Below, one piece after another: positions 1 through 7,910 of a stretch of 64,000 nucleotides of DNA. Under the pieces are notes generated by a model. The model was not told where the DNA came from. It saw nothing but the letters and a program-made list of their open reading frames with translations, and searched no databases. Source of the stretch: Bradyrhizobium campsiandrae (GTDB lineage: Bacteria > Pseudomonadota > Alphaproteobacteria > Rhizobiales > Xanthobacteraceae); assembly GCF_014529705.1 (NCBI RefSeq), contig NZ_JAANIH010000024.1, forward strand, positions 1-64,000, read 5' to 3'. The position numbers and the translations under genes were made by a program. The stretch's first letter is position 1. Every line of letters begins with the position of its first letter.

Positions 1-127
1 ATGGCGCGCACGCTCGACCATTGCATGCCGGCGACCTTGGCGAGGATCATCACGCCCTCGGTGCGGCTCTCGATCATCATGTTTTCGGCGGTCTCGACCG
101 CGACGCCGGCAAGCGCCGCGAGCCCGG
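1..127. repeat. Left arm of a perfect 127-bp inverted repeat
   Basis: Bases 1-127 are the exact reverse complement of 479-605, with a 351-bp spacer between them. I compared the arms base by base and saw no mismatch. The arm reaches the window edge, so its full length is unknown. It carries part of a DUF2336 coding sequence read leftward. Confidence 0.9.
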
Positions 128-478
128 CATTCGTCTCGTCGAACTTGCCCTGCTCGGCGAAGGTCGCGACCTGGAATTCGTTGAGGCGGCCGTCATCGTG
201 GAGCGACTTCACCAGCGCACGTGCCATCTCGGTCTGCCGGGTCAGCGCCGCGGCACGAACCCGCTGCGCCGCTTCCTGGACGACGCTCGATACTTCGGCT
301 GCGAGTTCGGGGTGGGCGGCCTCCAGCTTCTTGCGCACGCTCAGCGAGGCCTTGGCGACCAGCTTCAGATAATGATGCCGTGGCAGGTCGGGCCGCAGGC
401 CGATGCAGGTGGCAAGGTCGTCGTCGCGTTCGGCGCGGGTGACGAGGTCTGCGAGAGTGTCCTCGGAGAGCCGCGCGC
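2..478 (-). pseudogene. DUF2336 protein fragment, middle part, inverted
   Basis: Read leftward from 478, an open frame with no start codon of its own encodes a helical sequence beginning ARLSEDTLADLVTRAERDDD. It passes through RPDLPRHHYLKLVAKASLSV and ends in the segment shared with the repeat arm. The helical, charged pattern fits the uncharacterised DUF2336 family common in Rhizobiales. Joined in the same sense to the rightward fragment at 479-747, it makes one continuous protein, so both belong to one gene whose interior is flipped here. The N-terminus is missing. The family call is by pattern; the split is seen directly. Confidence 0.65.
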
Positions 479-605
479 CCGGGCTCGCGGCGCTTGCCGG
501 CGTCGCGGTCGAGACCGCCGAAAACATGATGATCGAGAGCCGCACCGAGGGCGTGATGATCCTCGCCAAGGTCGCCGGCATGCAATGGTCGAGCGTGCGC
601 GCCAT
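479..605. repeat. Right arm of a perfect 127-bp inverted repeat
   Basis: This is the reverse complement of 1-127. It begins inside a CCCGGG hexamer at the junction and ends where the rightward reading frame leaves the duplicated part. Perfect identity over 127 bp implies a very recent duplication or an assembly fold-back. Confidence 0.9.
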
Positions 606-747
606 CATTGCCATGCGCGAAAAGCTCTCGGGCGGATCGCAGACCGACATGCTGACGCTGCGCGATACCTATGAGGCCCTGCGCAGCTCCACCGCGCAGC
701 AGGTGATGCGCTTCCACCGCATGCAGAGCACGACGTCGGCGGCCTAA
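479..747 (+). pseudogene. DUF2336 protein, C-terminal fragment
   Basis: The frame encodes GLAALAGVAVETAENMMIES and then an Arg/Met-rich helical end finishing in HRMQSTTSAA before TAA at 745-747. No start codon or ribosome-binding site precedes it. The bases before 479 are the inverted middle of the same gene, so the fragment has no legitimate N-terminus. Its stop codon overlaps the stop of the convergent anti-sigma gene at 744-746. The C-terminus looks intact, so on the real chromosome the gene is probably whole unless the inversion is genuine. Confidence 0.65.
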
Positions 748-1382
748 TACCTCAACACCCTCGATCCCACCGCCGCGCCGATCGCGGTCACGATCGCGGT
801 TGCGATCGTGTACCAGGTCGCGACGAACAGCGGCGAGTCGTCGGTGCAGTGCGAGGCGTAGAGCGTGGCGGCGAGCCCGGCCGACAGCAGGCCGGCGAGC
901 GCGCCCGCAAGGGCCGGCCGCGACGGCGCGCCATGGCGCAGGCCGAACAATGCACCCGCGAGCAGCGGCAGCGACATCGCGGGGATCGCCGACAAGCACG
1001 CCCGCGAGTTCTTGCCGACGAGGCGCATCGTCATCGGCATGGCCGGCGCCATCATCGCCTCGCTGCCGATCGCCACCGCAAGCAATCCGACGGGAAGCAG
1101 CAACAGCCAGCCCCAGCCGCGCATCAGAGCCTCGGGCCGCGACAGATGCAGGCTGACGATGATCGCGGGAATCGCGAGCGAGAGCGTGACCGCGAACTTC
1201 ATGTCGAAGAAGGGGTTGTGCATGGCCGTCATCACGTCCGGACGTACGCCCAGAAAGGTCGCGAAAATCAGGATCGACAACGGCGCGGCGACCAGAAGTC
1301 CCATGGTCAGCAGCGCGCCGACGCGCGGAGCGCGATGGGCGTTGTCGGCCGCGAGCGTGCGAATGAGTTGATCGGTATCCAT
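744..1382 (-). CDS. nrsF: NrsF-type anti-sigma factor (DUF1109 family)
   Basis: This 212-residue inner-membrane protein has about six hydrophobic segments and a short N-terminal cytoplasmic part (MDTDQLIRTLAADN). NrsF proteins (DUF1109) hold a partner ECF sigma factor at the membrane and release it under stress, for example SigF in Caulobacter under heavy-metal stress. I place the start at the ATG at 1382, which overlaps the sigma-factor stop as TGATG; a GTG one codon upstream is also possible. Cys residues at NSRACL and ASHCTD are candidate sensors, which is inference. It is translationally coupled to the sigma gene and converges on the DUF2336 fragment. Confidence 0.85.
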   Translation of the reverse strand: MDTDQLIRTLAADNAHRAPRVGALLTMGLLVAAPLSILIFATFLGVRPDVMTAMHNPFFDMKFAVTLSLAIPAIIVSLHLSRPEALMRGWGWLLLLPVGLLAVAIGSEAMMAPAMPMTMRLVGKNSRACLSAIPAMSLPLLAGALFGLRHGAPSRPALAGALAGLLSAGLAATLYASHCTDDSPLFVATWYTIATAIVTAIGAAVGSRVLRY

Positions 1383-1930
1383 CACGTGTGGTCCCGCAGT
1401 TTGGCGGTCAGGGCTGCAAGCCCTCGATGCAGCGCGACCCGCACCGCACCTTCGCTCATCGAAAATTTCGTCGCCGTATCCTTGATCGAGGCGCTGTCGA
1501 CCGCGATCGACTGCAACACGTCGCGCTGGCGCTGCGGCAAGGTGTTGAGCTGCGCCGAGATCTCACCGGCCGAGGCCGCCTCCTGCGGCGTCTCACCGGG
1601 CAGCGTTTCGGCGAAATCGTCGATGTTGACGAACACGCGCCGGCCGCGACGCCTGAGCGCATCGATCAGCTTGTTGCGCGCGATCGCGAACAGCCAGGGA
1701 GCGAAAGGCGCTTCGCTGTCCCAGGTGTGTCGCTTCAGGTGCACCGCTAGCAAAATGTCCTGCACGATATCCTCGGCCTGGTCGGGAGGCTGCCCGGCAC
1801 GAGCCAGGCCGCGCCTTGCGGCAGCGCGCAATACCGGCGTGACCGCCTTCAACAGACGATGATACGCCGCATCATCGCCTGCCATGGCCGACCGCATCAG
1901 GCCGGTCCACTCGTCCTCACGTCCGCGCAC
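1382..1930 (-). CDS. ECF-type RNA polymerase sigma factor, SigF-like
   Basis: This 182-residue protein has the two sigma domains of an ECF factor. Region 2 is near residues 20-90 (QAEDIVQDILLAVHLKRHTW, then FAPWLFAIARNKLIDALRR). Region 4 is near 125-175 (LPQRQRDVLQSIAVDSASIK, then MSEGAVRVALHRGLAALTAK). It should direct polymerase to its own promoter and to stress genes, held by the NrsF-like protein encoded next. The start is GTG at 1930, preceded by GAGGGG; the nearer upstream ATG is out of frame. An ECF-type promoter lies just upstream, which suggests autoregulation. Confidence 0.9.
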   Translation of the reverse strand: MRGREDEWTGLMRSAMAGDDAAYHRLLKAVTPVLRAAARRGLARAGQPPDQAEDIVQDILLAVHLKRHTWDSEAPFAPWLFAIARNKLIDALRRRGRRVFVNIDDFAETLPGETPQEAASAGEISAQLNTLPQRQRDVLQSIAVDSASIKDTATKFSMSEGAVRVALHRGLAALTAKLRDHT

Positions 1931-1951
1931 GCGCGCCCCTCACCATTGCAA

Positions 1952-1976
1952 TTCGGCCGCTCTTTCAATTTGTTAC
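1952..1976 (-). promoter_or_regulatory. Candidate SigF-type ECF promoter of the sigma/nrsF operon
   Basis: On the minus strand GTAAC (1976-1972) is followed by a 16-nt spacer and CGAA (1955-1952). This matches the GTAAC-N16-CGAA form that I recall for Caulobacter SigF promoters. A start about 8 nt further on gives a short leader that just holds the GAGGGG ribosome-binding site and the GTG at 1930. Confidence 0.6.
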
Positions 1977-2220
1977 GCCGGCACCAAGACTTCACGAAGT
2001 CGTGATCACCTCCGAACCGTGGTCTGAAGCAGCCGCATGATCCCGCCAGCGCTCTTAACACCGATCGGTCGCTGTCGCACCCCGGCCGACCGATGCGCCC
2101 GGCCCGTCTGCCCCGGTTTTGCCCGGTGTGGCCCGAAGATTCCCATTTTTTGCCCCGCTGTCGTCATGCGCCAGGGTCTCTGTTCGCTCCCGGGACGGGC
2201 GAATTGGGGAGATCGTCAAC

Positions 2221-2907
2221 ATGATGAAAGCCAGCGGGCGCGCGGCATTGGTCGCTTTGGCCGGACTATTGCTGCTGTTTGGAGCGACGGCGCAGGCCGC
2301 ACCGAGCTCTGCCGCAACCACGAGCGCAAGCAAACAGGCCGATACGGGCAAGCAGGGGCGCCGCGCGTCTCGCCACCATTCCGGCAGCAAAACGGCGCAG
2401 AAGTCCGACGACAAGTCAGACAAGGCCGATGCAACGCCGCAGGCCGACGAAACCAAGGCCGACGCAAGCAAGGCCGACGCAAGCAAGGCCGGCAAAGCGG
2501 CCAGCGCCGACGCCCCGGCCTCGAGCCAGATGCCGCCGGAAGTCGCCAACGCCAATGCGCAGCTCGCTGCCGCCGACACGCCGCCCGCCGCCGCGGCCTC
2601 CGCGATGACGGGCCGCGCCAACGACAACGTTCAGGCCGCAGCCGACAACAATGCTGCTCCCAATGCCGAGAACCAGGTGGTCCCGCCCGACCAGCTCAAC
2701 GACCTCGATCGGGCGCTGCAGCAGGACAACCCATCGGCGCAGAAATCCGTCATCGCGACCGCCGATGCACAGCCGCGCCCGGCGCCGGTGATCGCGAGCA
2801 GCCAGCCGAGCTCGGCCTGGGACCAGAGCTCCCTGATCGGCAAGATCTTCATCGGCGTAGGCACGCTGCTGACACTGGCCTCGGCGGCACGGATGTTCAT
2901 GGCCTGA
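2221..2907 (+). CDS. Lys/Ala/Asp-rich exported or membrane-anchored protein, unknown function
   Basis: This 228-residue protein is not one I can assign to a function. The start is ATG 2221, after GGGAGA. It opens with a signal peptide (MMKASGRAALVALAGLLLLF then GATAQA), followed by about 150 low-complexity residues rich in K, A, D, S and Q that include a tandem KADASKADASKAG. A hydrophobic segment lies near the C-terminus (IGKIFIGVGTLLTLASAARM). The layout suggests a periplasmic disordered linker held by C-terminal membrane contact. A longer frame runs upstream to 2119 but would bury the signal peptide. It stands alone, with no operon partner. Confidence 0.7.
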   Translation: MMKASGRAALVALAGLLLLFGATAQAAPSSAATTSASKQADTGKQGRRASRHHSGSKTAQKSDDKSDKADATPQADETKADASKADASKAGKAASADAPASSQMPPEVANANAQLAAADTPPAAAASAMTGRANDNVQAAADNNAAPNAENQVVPPDQLNDLDRALQQDNPSAQKSVIATADAQPRPAPVIASSQPSSAWDQSSLIGKIFIGVGTLLTLASAARMFMA

Positions 2908-3027
2908 TTTCCGGCCAAACTGGCCCGTCCCGGGGCGCACGGAACGTGCGTCCCGGCGGCTTCTGGCCCCTTGAAGCCCACCCCGCCAGCGGGCACATTG
3001 CCCGCCCAATCAAAGCGTGGGTGGAGC

Positions 3028-3807
3028 ATGAGCACGTTCGAACACATCATCGTCGAAAGCAAAGGTGCGGTCGGCATCATCAAGCTCAACCGGCCGAAGA
3101 TGCTCAACGCGCTCTCCTTCGGCGTCTTCCGCGAGATTGCCGCGGCCGTCGACGATCTCGAAGCCGATGACGCCATCGGCTGTATCGTCGTGACCGGCAG
3201 CGAGAAGGCCTTTGCCGCCGGCGCCGACATCAAGGAGATGCAGCCGAAGGGCTTCATCGACATGTTCTCCGAAGACTTTGCCGCCATCGGCGGCGATCGC
3301 ATCGCGCGCTGCCGCAAGCCGACCATTGCCGCGGTCGCCGGCTACGCGCTCGGCGGCGGCTGCGAGCTCGCCATGATGTGCGACTTCATCATCGCCGCCG
3401 ACACGGCCAAGTTCGGCCAGCCCGAGATCACGCTCGGCACCATCCCCGGCATCGGGGGCACCCAGCGCCTGACGCGCGCGATCGGCAAGTCCAAGGCGAT
3501 GGATCTCTGCCTCACCGGCCGCATGATGGATGCGGCGGAAGCTGAACGCTCGGGCCTCGTCAGCCGTATCGTACCGGCCGACAAGCTGATGGAGGAGACC
3601 TTGGCCGCCGCCGAGAAGATCGCCACGATGTCGCGCCCGGCGGTGGCAATGGCCAAGGAAGCGGTCAACCGCGCCTTCGAGACCACGCTGGCCGAAGGCA
3701 TGAGCGTTGAACGCAATTTGTTCCACGCGACCTTCGCGCTCGAAGACCGCTCCGAGGGCATGGCCGCGTTCATCGAGAAGCGCAAGCCGGTGAACAAGAA
3801 CCGGTAA
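3028..3807 (+). CDS. Enoyl-CoA hydratase (crotonase family)
   Basis: This 259-residue protein has the usual family length. It should hydrate trans-2-enoyl-CoA to 3-hydroxyacyl-CoA in fatty-acid beta-oxidation. Crotonase landmarks are IKLNRPKMLNALS near residue 20, the oxyanion-hole region AFAAGADIKEM near 65 and ALGGGCELAMMCD near 107. The catalytic glutamates are in GCELAMM and GQPEITLGTIPGIGGTQRL. The start ATG 3028 follows GGTGGAG; upstream in-frame codons lack family sequence. It is monocistronic here. Whether the substrate is short-chain fatty acyl-CoA or something else cannot be read from the sequence. Confidence 0.92.
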   Translation: MSTFEHIIVESKGAVGIIKLNRPKMLNALSFGVFREIAAAVDDLEADDAIGCIVVTGSEKAFAAGADIKEMQPKGFIDMFSEDFAAIGGDRIARCRKPTIAAVAGYALGGGCELAMMCDFIIAADTAKFGQPEITLGTIPGIGGTQRLTRAIGKSKAMDLCLTGRMMDAAEAERSGLVSRIVPADKLMEETLAAAEKIATMSRPAVAMAKEAVNRAFETTLAEGMSVERNLFHATFALEDRSEGMAAFIEKRKPVNKNR

Positions 3808-3995
3808 AAGCGGCGAACGGTAAGGCTGGTGTAAGACTATGCCCCTTGCCGCAAAACCCCTGTGACGCACCTGCAACAAGCACGGATTTCATGGGGGTTT
3901 TCCCCGCGGCAGTTTGCCTGCGCGACCGGCGCTGGGTAAACAGTTAAGAGAGCCGCCGTCGGCGGGGGCGGACAGCCGGGGTTTTGCGGGATTAC

Positions 3996-5426
3996 ATGAT
4001 TGGGCGTGCCGCCAGAGCTGGTCGCGTGATGACGCGGCGTCGATCGGGCGTGGGTCCTGTCCTGGCGACATGGACCGCGCTTGCGCTCGGTTGCGCCCTG
4101 CCCGCCGCAGCCTACGCGGAAGCCCTGCCGGAGGCACTGGTCAAGGCCTACCAGACCAATCCGCAGCTCAATGCCGAGCGCGCGCGCCAGCGCGCCACCG
4201 ACGAGAACGTGCCGCAGGCGCTGGCCGGCTACCGGCCGCAGATCGTGGCGAGCCTCAGCGCCGGCTTGCAAGCGGTGCGCGACTTGCTGCCCAACAACAC
4301 CATTCAGACCGCGACGCTGAAGCCCTGGACCATCGGGGTCACGGTGTCGCAGACCCTGTTCAACGGCTTCCGTACCGCCAACAGCGTGCGGGTGGCGGAA
4401 CTTCAGGTCCAGTCCGGCCGCGAGGCGCTGCGCAATGTCGGCCAAGGCGTGCTGCTTGACGCGGTCACCGCCTACACCAACGTGCTGGCCAACCAATCCC
4501 TGGTCGAGGCCCAGCGCTCCAACGTCGCCTTCCTGCGCGAGACGCTCTCCATCACCCAGCGCCGCCTCAACGCCGGCGACGTCACCCCGACCGACGCGGC
4601 CCAGGCCGAGGCGCGGCTCAACCGCGGCCTTGCCGATCTCAACGCGGCAGAGGTCGCGCTCGCGGTGAGCCAGGCGACCTATGCCCAGGTGATCGGCAAC
4701 GCGCCCTCCGCGCTTCGTCCCGCCGAAGTGGTCGATCGCTATCTGCCGAAGAGCCGCGAGGATTCGATCGCGATGGCGATCCGCGAGCACCCTGCGGTGA
4801 TGGCCGCGAGCTTCGACGTCGATGTCGCCTCGACCAATATTCGCGTCGCCGAAGGCGCGCTGCTGCCGAGCGCCAGCCTCCAGGGCAGCGTCAGCAAGAG
4901 CCGCGACAGCGACCAGACCCTCGGCACCTTCGCCACCGACCAGGCCTCGATCGTCGCCAACGTCACCGCGCCGATCTATGACGGCGGACAGGCCGCCTCG
5001 CAGACGCGGCAGGCCAAGGAAGTCACGGCGCAGAGCCGGCTCGTGCTCGATCAGGTGCGCAATCAGGCGCGTACGGCAGTCGTCAGTGCCTGGGTCACCA
5101 ACGAGGGCGCCAAGATCGCTGTCTCGGCCTCGGAGTCCGAAGTGAAGGCCGCAACCGTTGCGCTCCAGGGCGTGCAGCGCGAGGCCGCCGGCGGACAGCG
5201 CACGACGGTCGACGTGCTGAACTCGCAGGCCGATCTGATCCAGGCGCGAGCCCGCCTGATCGGCGCGCTGCGCGACCGCGTCATCGCCTCCTACACGCTG
5301 CTCAGCGCCGTCGGCCATCTCGACGTCAAGACGTTGAGCCTGAACACCCCGGACTATCTGCCCGAGGTGCACTACCAGCAGGTCCGCGACGCCTGGCACG
5401 GCCTGCGCACGCCGTCGGGGCAGTAA
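3996..5426 (+). CDS. tolC: TolC-family outer-membrane efflux channel
   Basis: This roughly 476-residue type I secretion/efflux outer-membrane factor would form the trimeric channel-tunnel used by RND pumps and type I exporters. It has an N-terminal signal (ATWTALALGCALPAAAYAEA) and then the two-fold TolC repeat: LPEALVKAYQTNPQLNAER opens the first half and REDSIAMAIREHPAVMAASF opens the second. The C-terminal half has the conserved GQRTTVDVLNSQADLIQAR. The start is uncertain: TTG 3984, ATG 3996 or ATG 4029. The last sits closest to the signal peptide, and none has a strong ribosome-binding site. The RND pump at 7.9-12.3 kb has no channel of its own, so this is a plausible partner (inference). 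Confidence 0.88.
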   Translation: MIGRAARAGRVMTRRRSGVGPVLATWTALALGCALPAAAYAEALPEALVKAYQTNPQLNAERARQRATDENVPQALAGYRPQIVASLSAGLQAVRDLLPNNTIQTATLKPWTIGVTVSQTLFNGFRTANSVRVAELQVQSGREALRNVGQGVLLDAVTAYTNVLANQSLVEAQRSNVAFLRETLSITQRRLNAGDVTPTDAAQAEARLNRGLADLNAAEVALAVSQATYAQVIGNAPSALRPAEVVDRYLPKSREDSIAMAIREHPAVMAASFDVDVASTNIRVAEGALLPSASLQGSVSKSRDSDQTLGTFATDQASIVANVTAPIYDGGQAASQTRQAKEVTAQSRLVLDQVRNQARTAVVSAWVTNEGAKIAVSASESEVKAATVALQGVQREAAGGQRTTVDVLNSQADLIQARARLIGALRDRVIASYTLLSAVGHLDVKTLSLNTPDYLPEVHYQQVRDAWHGLRTPSGQ

Positions 5427-5451
5427 TCCAACAATCTTCCGGTCGACACCG

Positions 5452-6006
5452 ATGAAGACCCGCCGCATCCACCTGATGGGAGCTTCCGGCTCCGGCGTGA
5501 CGACGCTCGGCCGCGCGCTGGCAGCGCGGCTGGCGCTGCCGCATCACGACACCGACGATTATTTCTGGCTGCCGACGGCGCCGCCCTACCGGACGACGCG
5601 CCCTGCCGCGGATCGTTTGCGCCTGATGCGCGAGATGTTTTTGCCGCGTCTCGATTGGGTGCTGAGCGGAACCGTCACCGGCTGGGGCGACGGGCTCATC
5701 CCGCTATTCGATCTCGTCGTCTATGTAGCCACGCCGCGCGAGTTGCGCATGCAGCGTCTGCGTGCCCGCGAAGCCGCCCATTTCGGCGCCGATGCCGTTG
5801 CTCAGGGCGGCTGGCGTCATGACGAGACGGAGTCATTCGTCGAATGGGCTTCACATTACGAAGCCGGCGACCGCGACGGTCGCAGTCTCGCAAAGGATGA
5901 GGCATGGCTCGCGGGCCTGCCCTGCCCGCTCGTCCGCGTCGACGGCTCGCGTCCCGTTGCCGATCTTGTCGAGCTGCTATGCAGCGAAGTCCAGCGATTG
6001 CCCTGA
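5452..6006 (+). CDS. P-loop NTPase, adenylate-kinase/shikimate-kinase-like
   Basis: This 184-residue cytoplasmic protein has a Walker A loop at the N-terminus (GASGSGVTT, residues 10-18) and a substrate-lid region with DTDDYFW, then LDWVLSGTVTGWGD and LVVYVATPRELRMQRLRARE. The pattern matches small nucleoside/nucleotide-kinase-like proteins annotated as adenylate kinase or AAA ATPase. The phosphate acceptor is unknown. It begins 25 bp after the TolC-like gene on the same strand and may share its transcript. Confidence 0.7.
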   Translation: MKTRRIHLMGASGSGVTTLGRALAARLALPHHDTDDYFWLPTAPPYRTTRPAADRLRLMREMFLPRLDWVLSGTVTGWGDGLIPLFDLVVYVATPRELRMQRLRAREAAHFGADAVAQGGWRHDETESFVEWASHYEAGDRDGRSLAKDEAWLAGLPCPLVRVDGSRPVADLVELLCSEVQRLP

Positions 6007-6056
6007 TGATGTGATATTGTCTCGTCAACGATAGATGGGCAACAGGGAGCGAAGCC

Positions 6057-7019
6057 ATGCCTAGCCGACGCAGTGTCCTGCTCGCCTCACTCGCCGCCGG
6101 AGTAGCCATGACCACCAGAGCCCACGCCCGCGCGTCGCAACCTGCAACGCCGGTCAATTTTGATGTTCCGCCGCATGCCTGCGACTGTCACACCCACATC
6201 CATGGCGATGTCGCGAAATTTCCGTTCTTCCCGGGCCGCGTCTACACGCCCGAGCCGGCTTCGCCGGAAGAGATGGCCGCGCTGCACAAGGCGCTGCATA
6301 TCGAACGCGTGGTGATCGTCACCCCGAGCGTCTACGGCACCGACAATTCCTCGACCTTGTTCGGCATGAAGGCGCGCGGCGCCAATGCGCGCGGAGTCGC
6401 CGTGATCGACGACAAGACGACGGAAGCCGAGCTCGATGCAATGCAGCAGGAGGGTTTTCGCGGCATCCGCATCAACCTTGCGACCGGCGGCATCAGCGAC
6501 CCCAATGTCGGCCGCGCCCGTTTCACGGCTGCCGTCGACCGCATGAAGGCGCGCGGCTGGCACGTGCAGCTCTACACCACGCTGTCGATGATCTCGGCGA
6601 TCAAGGATCTCGTGCTGGCCTCGCCGGTTCCCGCCGTGTTCGACCATTTCGGCGGCCTCGAGGCCTCGCTCGGACTCGAGCAGTCCGGATTTGCGGATCT
6701 CGTCGCACTCGTCAATTCCGGCAAGGCCTATGTGAAGATCTCGGGCGCCTATCGCTCCTCGAAGCTCGCGCCTGATTATCAGGACATGGTGCCTTATGCC
6801 CGCGCGCTGATCGCCGCGAACGCCGACCGCATCGTCTGGGGCACCGACTGGCCGCATCCGGATTCCAGTCACGTCGAGGGGCGGAAAGCCACCGACATCG
6901 CACCGTTCTACGCAATCGACGACGGCCGCCTGCTCAACCAGCTCCCGGTGTGGGCGCCGGAGGCCGATGTGCGCAAGAAGATCCTGGTCGACAATCCCGC
7001 ACGACTCTACGGGTTCTGA
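6057..7019 (+). CDS. Amidohydrolase-family protein (PDC lactonase-like) with Tat-type signal
   Basis: This 320-residue metal-dependent hydrolase has a TIM-barrel fold. A twin-arginine-like leader (PSRRSVLLASLAAGVAMTTR) suggests export to the periplasm. Family marks are the HxH metal motif in CDCHTHIHGD near residue 43, VFDHFGG near 198 and GTDWPHPDS near 262. These resemble 2-pyrone-4,6-dicarboxylate lactonase and related lactonases, so a lactone or carboxylic ester is the likely substrate (inference). The start ATG 6057 follows CAGGGAG. No catabolic genes adjoin it. Confidence 0.8.
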   Translation: MPSRRSVLLASLAAGVAMTTRAHARASQPATPVNFDVPPHACDCHTHIHGDVAKFPFFPGRVYTPEPASPEEMAALHKALHIERVVIVTPSVYGTDNSSTLFGMKARGANARGVAVIDDKTTEAELDAMQQEGFRGIRINLATGGISDPNVGRARFTAAVDRMKARGWHVQLYTTLSMISAIKDLVLASPVPAVFDHFGGLEASLGLEQSGFADLVALVNSGKAYVKISGAYRSSKLAPDYQDMVPYARALIAANADRIVWGTDWPHPDSSHVEGRKATDIAPFYAIDDGRLLNQLPVWAPEADVRKKILVDNPARLYGF

Positions 7020-7220
7020 GTCGCGACAAACCCGATCAGGTTCAAACAAAATGCGATGCGGTTCCACGTTCAACAACGGAACCGTCGTTGCGCGAGCGCA
7101 GCGATCCTGACTCACACGATCGTGTTTGCGCGCTGGTTTGTTTTTCACCCTTCCGGTTGAGGCGACGGCTCGAAATCGCAGCTACGTACCCGCACAGATT
7201 TCATTTGTTCGTGCGGATGC

Positions 7221-7850
7221 ATGTCCCTGTCGCATTATCTTGCCGCGCTGATTTCCGGCATTGGAATTGGTTTCACCGTTGCGGCTCCGATCGGCCCCAT
7301 GGGCATGCTGTGCATTCAGCGCACCTTGGCATCCGGGATGGCCACAGGCCTTGCCACCGGATTCGGCGCAGCGACCGTGCACCTGACCTACAGCGCCTTG
7401 GCGGTTTTGGGGCTCGGCGCGCTGGCGCAGCCCTGGGTCGAGGCGAATGCCGCTGGCTTCGGCATCGTCTCGGCGCTGACGCTGCTGTGGTTCGCCATTC
7501 GCACCCATCGCGGTTCCATCATGGTCCGAGACATCGGCGAGATCGACCGCGTCCATCTCGCACGCGCCTATCTCAGTGCCATCGCGCTCGGGCTGACCAA
7601 TCCGCTGACGGTCATCCTTTTTCTGGCAGCGCTGCATGCGTTCTCGACGCAGGCCGCCGCCGCGCCGCTGATCGCGGGCGTCTTCGTCGGCTCTGCGGTG
7701 TGGTGGATGATGCTCAGCACGATCGTCGCGACCGCGCGATCACGGCTGACACCGCGGGTGCTGTCGCTGAGCAGCCGCTTCGCCAGCCTGATGCTGCTCG
7801 GACTCGGAACCTCGATGCTGCTGCGGATCGCGCAGCGTGCGCTGGAATAG
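7221..7850 (+). CDS. LysE-family amino-acid exporter
   Basis: This 209-residue inner-membrane protein has about six transmembrane segments. The LysE/RhtB signature is at the N-terminus: GIGIGFTVAAPIGPMGMLCI, with the conserved PxGPxG-type turn. A second conserved stretch is ALGLTNPLTVILFLAALHAF near residue 115. Members export amino acids or similar small zwitterions by proton antiport; the substrate cannot be told here. The start ATG 7221 has no strong ribosome-binding site. It is a single gene, convergent with the metal pump. Confidence 0.88.
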   Translation: MSLSHYLAALISGIGIGFTVAAPIGPMGMLCIQRTLASGMATGLATGFGAATVHLTYSALAVLGLGALAQPWVEANAAGFGIVSALTLLWFAIRTHRGSIMVRDIGEIDRVHLARAYLSAIALGLTNPLTVILFLAALHAFSTQAAAAPLIAGVFVGSAVWWMMLSTIVATARSRLTPRVLSLSSRFASLMLLGLGTSMLLRIAQRALE

Positions 7851-7910
7851 AGCTTGATCCGGAAAAGTGCGCAGCGGTTTTCCGACAAGATCACGCGCAA
7901 ATGACGCGCC

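Noticed and set aside
3837..5468. Leftward open frame of 543 codons
   Set aside because: It is a shadow of the TolC-like gene, which has clear signal peptide and family motifs on the other strand.
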